A DNA stretch of 64,000 nt from Kordia sp. SMS9 (GTDB lineage: Bacteria; Bacteroidota; Bacteroidia; Flavobacteriales; Flavobacteriaceae), in contig NZ_CP031153.1 in assembly GCF_003352465.1 (NCBI RefSeq), positions 5,295,501 through 5,359,500 of the forward strand, in the 5' to 3' direction. Numbering within the stretch: position 1 is the stretch's first letter; the number at the start of each line of letters is the position of its first letter. Below are positions 60,523-64,000 of this stretch, one piece after another. The notes below the pieces were generated by a model. It had not been told where the DNA came from and ran no database searches. It saw nothing but the letters and a program-made list of their open reading frames with translations. The translations under genes were made by a program, and so were the position numbers.

Positions 60523-62385
60523 TTACTCTTCTTCATAGTAGTCGATACTTTTAACACCATAATTTGATTGATTTAAAGGCAATTCTAACGAATCTTGCAA
60601 AATCATTTGTATACTTTTATTTATCTTTTCAATACTTGAATTCAACTCTCTTTTTCGTTCTTCATCATCGGACACAATAGCTTCCACAAGCAATTCTGTT
60701 AATTCTTCTCTCTTTTTAGTCAATGCACCTATCACAGGATTATTCGTATTTCCATTACATACTAATATTCTCGTCAAGTATGGTTCTCCTAAAAGAACTC
60801 CATATTCGTTTGTAATTTTACTTTGAGTATTTTCAAATAATCTGGTTATATAAAGATCAATATCTCTAGCATCTTTTTCTTTTAATGAAGTGCTGTCATT
60901 ATATTTAAATGCTAACTCAATGTTGCTCTTTATATCGCTAGAAATATCCTTATACTCCAATGAAGTATTACCATAGTATTTTATTTGATTTTTATGAAAA
61001 CTATCCCAATTACTAACATCTATGATGTTAAATTTTATTTCATAACAAGCTACATTATCGTTACTGTAGATGATTATTCTACCTCTTTCGGCTTTTAATA
61101 AATCAAACCGCTCTTTTATATCAGTATCTAAAAAGCTTATTGAAATACTAAAATCATTTTCATCAAGTTTAAAGTTTTCAAAAAGTTTTAAGGTAATTTT
61201 CTCTTTAATAACACTAAAGACTTTTCTGGAACTACTGTAATAATCAGAAGGAATAACTTTTCTCATTTGTTTGCTAATTATTTCCTTGGTCATTTTTTTT
61301 ATTGCATCAATAATTGATTTTTTTGGCTTTATATATTTTTTATGAATTCCATTAATTCGTGTTCCTTTACCTTCTACAGTAACACTTAGCCTAATTTTAA
61401 TACCTGCTTGTGAAGTTTCGAAAGTATCCTCTTCCCCTATTGTAAATGTAAATCCATTAATAAATTCTTCAATCTCTTCACTAGGAATAGAAATGATATG
61501 TTCTACTGAATATCCAATTTCTCTTACAGCTTTTTCCAGTTCTGAACTAATATTTTTTTTATATTTTGATTTAAATCCATCTACCACATCTCGAAATGTT
61601 TTTTTTATTAATTCATTTTGGATGATAGTATCTACTTTTCGTTTAATCCATTCTTCGGGATTTTCAATTTTTTTCAATGAAAAAATTCTTCTATCCTTTA
61701 GATTTAGAACAATTTTATTTTTTACTTCTATAGTACTATCTTTAATTTCACAAGGTGTTGAATGAACAATTGCAATATGTTCAAATAGGGAATCAATATT
61801 TGAATCCGCTACTTTAAAAGGATTAGTTATCATATTAACTACAGACAACCCTATATGTTTAGAAATTTTATCTATAATTTCTCTATTTAGTTTATTTTCA
61901 AGACTTACAAATTCTGTTAGAAAATCGGGGTGATTATTAACAAAACTACGAACCCAGCTCGTGATTGTATGTTTTAAGATAGTGAGAGCTTCATTTAAAT
62001 TATTTTTAAAAAACAAGATTACGTTTTCTCCCCTTGATTCAATACAACTTACTTCAAATGACATTTTGAGTTCAATCATCATTCCACTTTTGGGATCACT
62101 TATTTCACAGGTTAAATCCTTTACTCTTGAAAAATTAGACCAGTTTACTATGTAATGACTATAGGTTCTTCCCATAAATGAATCTCTCAAGATAGTAAAT
62201 CCATCTTGCCTTTTTGGCTCTCCTTTTTTATCATCAATAATGACTAGCTCCTCATTATCTGTATCAATATTTATCGCTTTAGGATTAACTTTTCGGATAA
62301 TATTTTCTAGGATATTTAAATTTATAGAAGAAGGATTTTCTTTTATTATAAATTTTTTAGGATTATCATTAAAATTTGTCATCAT
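60523..62385 (-). CDS. Large protein, possibly SPFH/band-7-like, 620 aa
   Basis: The N-terminus MMTNFNDNPKKFIIKENP holds the operon motif KKFII at 10-14. Residues 60-200 (ILRDSFMGRTYSHYIVNWSN, SGMMIELKMSFEVSCIESRG, then a helix to VVNMITNPF) and 330-450 (SQAGIKIRLSVTVEGKGTRI) look like two strand-helix modules reminiscent of SPFH domains; this is a weak fold guess. The C-terminus is acidic (VKSIDYYEEE). There is no membrane helix. Its start overlaps the stop of the gene upstream. A 114-bp gap separates it from the TIR gene. Confidence 0.5.
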   Translation of the reverse strand: MMTNFNDNPKKFIIKENPSSINLNILENIIRKVNPKAINIDTDNEELVIIDDKKGEPKRQDGFTILRDSFMGRTYSHYIVNWSNFSRVKDLTCEISDPKSGMMIELKMSFEVSCIESRGENVILFFKNNLNEALTILKHTITSWVRSFVNNHPDFLTEFVSLENKLNREIIDKISKHIGLSVVNMITNPFKVADSNIDSLFEHIAIVHSTPCEIKDSTIEVKNKIVLNLKDRRIFSLKKIENPEEWIKRKVDTIIQNELIKKTFRDVVDGFKSKYKKNISSELEKAVREIGYSVEHIISIPSEEIEEFINGFTFTIGEEDTFETSQAGIKIRLSVTVEGKGTRINGIHKKYIKPKKSIIDAIKKMTKEIISKQMRKVIPSDYYSSSRKVFSVIKEKITLKLFENFKLDENDFSISISFLDTDIKERFDLLKAERGRIIIYSNDNVACYEIKFNIIDVSNWDSFHKNQIKYYGNTSLEYKDISSDIKSNIELAFKYNDSTSLKEKDARDIDLYITRLFENTQSKITNEYGVLLGEPYLTRILVCNGNTNNPVIGALTKKREELTELLVEAIVSDDEERKRELNSSIEKINKSIQMILQDSLELPLNQSNYGVKSIDYYEEE

Positions 62386-64000
62386 CAGTTATTTAATAAA
62401 TTTATAAATTGAATTAGAGAATCTCGCTCTTTCTTTAATTGTTGTTTTTCGGAAAAATCTTTAATTGCGATAATCTGTTTATTCAAAAAAGAACGATTTC
62501 TCTCAAGCCCCGTCTTTATTTTTTTAAGTTGATCTTTTCTTAAAGTGTTCAGTATAATATCTATTAAAAATTGTATTTCTTCTTCAATCGTTGTGTTTGA
62601 AATATTCAACTCTTGTATTTTCTTAAGAATTTGATACCAAAAAACAATTAATTCGGTTAACTGATTTTGAATTTTCTTAAAGACATACTCTTTTTCTTCT
62701 TCTGATATCAAAAGAATATTTAACATATTACTGACTACTATATTGAGGTATCGTTTACATTTGGAGCGGTCTTGAAAAATCGCTTTGTAAGTATCTGAAT
62801 TTAATGGAGTATTATTTTTTTCATATCGTTTATCACTTGTCATTTGCTTTGTTAAAACATCAAAAAGAATTATCACCACATTTTTTTCTAATTTTGTGTA
62901 TTCTTGGAAGGATTTGCCATTTTCTGGAAACCAATCCTTAATTTTAGAAAAGTACATGTAAAAATCAGATGATTGCGCTGATAACAAATCACAAAATGCT
63001 GTTATCGCAATTTCGTTCAAATTTTTATTCGAATGTATTAACGATTGTTTGTAATATTCAAATGTGTTGAAAGTTTCGTTTTTAATTTGAAATTTAGTGA
63101 TTACATCAAGTAGTATAAAATGATGATAAATTAATCTTAAACTTTCGGTAAAGAAATCAGAAATCAGCTCATCAGACTCATCTTTTTCATGAATAGTACT
63201 TAATAAATCGACATATAGATATACATTTCTACTCAAATTATTAGACGCTTTATTATGATCATTATTAGTTACATGTAGCTGTTCTAAGAGTGTTTCTTCT
63301 AAATCATATAGTCCACTAAGTATTTCTTCAATTGATACACTTTCTGGAATACCTTCTTCTTTATGAAATAGAAATCTCATAAACTGTAATTCGTCTAGTA
63401 AGTCATCGTGTTGTTGTCTAAATCGAATTGGAGTGATTTTTCTTAATCGTTTAATTTTATCTTCTTCATCTTTAATATTTTTTAAAAGTCGAAGTTCATT
63501 AATCTTATCAATAACGCCTTTTCTATCTGCTTTTATTTTTTTGAACTTTTTCTTAATATAGAGTATTTCTTTCCGTTCATCTTCTAATTGCAATAACCAT
63601 TTTTTTAACAACTCGTCTCCATAGTAATTTTTAAATTGCATTGCTAATTTTGCAATAATAGGGTGCATTTTATAATGCAATTTTAGAGAAGCTTTAGAAG
63701 TAAAAAGATGTTGTTGATCTATTAATAACCTTGCATTTCTTTGAGCAAAAAATGTAAGTTCCTTAAATACAAAAGATTCCCGCTCTGTATTTTCTGCAGA
63801 AGACTTGAAATCAATAAAATACTGATTATCTTTTCGATACGTCTCCAAATTACATTCATCAAGAATTAAATCAGAATCTTCTTCCCATAGATTTAATAGT
63901 GAAATTTTTTCTCCGTTAATTTTGATTTTTTTTCGTTTTTTCAATAGTATATGTAAGTATTCTATAAACATATCAGGAGAAAGTTCTGGGAATAATGTAG
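62385..64000 (-). CDS. Partial large helical/coiled-coil protein (continues beyond the window)
   Basis: An ATG lies at 63971, but the frame is open and protein-like to the window edge (TLFPELSPD), so the gene is probably longer and its start is missing. The visible 537 residues are mostly alpha-helical and Lys/Glu-rich, with a likely coiled coil around residues 115-200 of the 63971 numbering (LEDERKEILYIKKKFKKIKA) and another near the end (TGLERNRSFLNKQIIAIKDF). No family is recognised. It overlaps the following 620-residue gene by one base. Confidence 0.5.
   Translation of the reverse strand, partial: TLFPELSPDMFIEYLHILLKKRKKIKINGEKISLLNLWEEDSDLILDECNLETYRKDNQYFIDFKSSAENTERESFVFKELTFFAQRNARLLIDQQHLFTSKASLKLHYKMHPIIAKLAMQFKNYYGDELLKKWLLQLEDERKEILYIKKKFKKIKADRKGVIDKINELRLLKNIKDEEDKIKRLRKITPIRFRQQHDDLLDELQFMRFLFHKEEGIPESVSIEEILSGLYDLEETLLEQLHVTNNDHNKASNNLSRNVYLYVDLLSTIHEKDESDELISDFFTESLRLIYHHFILLDVITKFQIKNETFNTFEYYKQSLIHSNKNLNEIAITAFCDLLSAQSSDFYMYFSKIKDWFPENGKSFQEYTKLEKNVVIILFDVLTKQMTSDKRYEKNNTPLNSDTYKAIFQDRSKCKRYLNIVVSNMLNILLISEEEKEYVFKKIQNQLTELIVFWYQILKKIQELNISNTTIEEEIQFLIDIILNTLRKDQLKKIKTGLERNRSFLNKQIIAIKDFSEKQQLKKERDSLIQFINLLNN

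Noticed and set aside
49144-64000. CBASS system (E1/E2/JAB of type II CBASS)
   Set aside because: No CD-NTase (cGAS-like) gene is present, the E1 and E2 are separate proteins rather than a Cap2 fusion, and dedicated Ubl genes are present, which type II CBASS lacks.
1-64000. CRISPR array, tRNA or rRNA genes
   Set aside because: I saw no regularly spaced direct repeats with spacers, no cloverleaf other than the tRNA-like part of tmRNA, and no rRNA sequence.

Overview
The window looks like a chromosomal segment of a marine Flavobacteriaceae bacterium (phylum Bacteroidota), most likely Kordia or a close relative. Support comes from the tmRNA tag GENNYALAA, TAnnTTTG-type -7 promoter boxes, and Bacteroidota-type families (DUF4836 lipoprotein, TPR-AraC hybrid regulators, FtsE beside glycan genes). 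It also holds several single genes for class I lanthipeptide-like precursors whose leaders resemble K-x-L-x-L-N-K-x-x-I-S-x-L-N. The genus is an inference; there is no rRNA gene to test it.

Positions 1-20 kb are mainly surface glycan biosynthesis, interleaved with housekeeping genes. The left block (1432-7464) holds FtsE, a methyltransferase, four glycosyltransferases and a dTDP-sugar 3,4-ketoisomerase. The right block, on the minus strand (11244-19833), holds an acyltransferase, a Wzx-type flippase, a PLP sugar aminotransferase, a FemAB-like protein, a membrane sulfatase-superfamily enzyme and a methyltransferase. Between or inside the blocks lie trmL, a dps ferritin, a CIA30 protein, a ParDE-like toxin-antitoxin pair with a 25-bp palindromic operator, and a 136-bp element with terminal inverted repeats.

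Positions 20-43 kb are core chromosome: typA, a DUF4836 lipoprotein, a two-gene ABC transporter, kdsA, a duplicated [TPR-AraC regulator + RiPP precursor] module, two tandem sensor histidine kinases, and a creD locus. In the creD locus a winged-helix regulator sits between two nearly identical 28-bp operator/promoter copies. A DUF1361 membrane protein, a very large Calx-beta/TSP3 lipoprotein and a Lys1-like dehydrogenase follow.

The tmRNA gene (43820-44213) marks the edge of an accessory island that runs to the end of the window. The island contains an XRE regulator, a small operon with an apparent frameshift in an A7 run, and one open reading frame joining an IS982-family transposase to a pC194-type (Rep_1) replication protein. 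Beyond it is a long minus-strand gene array built around a bacterial ubiquitin-like conjugation system.

That array encodes an E1, an E2 with canonical HPN-x7-Cys, a single Ubl with a C-terminal tail, a tandem Ubl ending in Gly-Cys, two stand-alone JAMM peptidases, and an inactive-E2-like/JAMM/transmembrane fusion. Around this core are a TIR protein, a two-TM protein, a zinc-ribbon adaptor, an SPFH-like protein, a coiled-coil protein and two membrane-anchored proteins. A Cys-rich domain is shared by three of these proteins. A short linear motif K-[KR]-F-x-I occurs once, at a terminus or in a linker, in each of seven different proteins of the array. I consider this array, and especially the shared motif and shared Cys domain, the most interesting content of the window; a role in phage defence is inferred, not shown.
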